Origin: Nocardiopsis sp. N85 | GTDB taxonomy: Bacteria; Actinomycetota; Actinomycetes; Streptosporangiales; Streptosporangiaceae | DNA: 64,000 nt | Assembly: GCF_028882275.1 (NCBI RefSeq) | Contig: NZ_JARBUT010000002.1 | Location: 248,001-312,000 of the forward strand | Direction: 5' to 3' | Shown: positions 63,990-64,000 of the stretch, one piece after another | Position numbering within the stretch: position 1 is the stretch's first letter | Layout: every line of letters starts with the position of its first letter | Position numbers and translations under genes: made by a program | The notes under the pieces: generated by a model | Told to the model about the DNA's origin: nothing | Databases searched by the model: none | What the model saw: only the letters and a program-made list of their open reading frames with translations

Positions 63990-64000
63990 GCGGTCCGGGG

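Overview
The window looks like chromosome from a high-GC actinomycete. GC is very high, third codon positions are almost always G or C, GTG and TTG starts are common, and many transcripts end in long GC-rich hairpins without a U tract. Several families are typical of Actinobacteria: DUF2530, DUF3027, DUF3263, DUF574-type methyltransferases, a bacterial XPB helicase, and a GroEL behind CIRCE boxes. A perfect CelR/CebR operator in front of a GH6 cellulase suggests a cellulolytic member of the Streptosporangiales, perhaps Nocardiopsaceae (inference only). I saw no rRNA, tRNA, CRISPR array, insertion sequence or phage genes.

Layout. 0.1-9.3 kb: housekeeping-type genes (DUF2530, a two-part methyltransferase, ArsR with an SRPBCC partner, a lipoprotein, a MOSC protein, a 1025-residue sacsin/Hsp90-type ATPase, DUF3027, a cold-shock protein). 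9.6-18 kb: a HAAS-like membrane protein, an XPB-like partner protein, three small dispanin-like membrane proteins, helicase XPB and an R2-like ligand-binding oxidase. 18-25 kb: a zeta-toxin-type kinase, the CelR-controlled GH6 cellulase, a Nudix hydrolase and a heterodimeric ABC exporter whose two ATPase domains are degenerate in complementary ways. 25-30 kb: GroEL with two CIRCE boxes, a DrrAB-type ABC exporter with a PadR regulator. 30-39 kb: a GNAT, a MoaD/ThiS sulfur carrier and a threonine-synthase-family enzyme behind an S-box (SAM-I) riboswitch, then OtsA and OtsB for trehalose, GrpB, a catalytically dead mycosin-like subtilase and DUF3263.

39-52 kb: a serine hydrolase, ArgJ, two transporter/TetR divergons, an alpha/beta hydrolase, two methyltransferases, an ArsR and a MerR regulator, and several small unknown genes. 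52-60 kb: a complete PTS locus. EI (ptsI), HPr (ptsH), a mannitol-type EIIA/EIIB/EIIC set, a zinc alcohol dehydrogenase, a PfkB-type sugar-phosphate kinase and a DeoR repressor share one divergent promoter region, so the phosphate relay from PEP to sugar and the next two catabolic steps are encoded together. 60-64 kb: a short-chain dehydrogenase, a secreted I36-type protease inhibitor, an MFS exporter and a nitronate monooxygenase.

The most interesting points are the S-box-controlled pair of a threonine-synthase-like enzyme and a sulfur carrier (read here as an O-phosphohomoserine-dependent homocysteine route), the pseudo-mycosin, the complementary ABC exporter pair, and the self-contained hexitol-type PTS.
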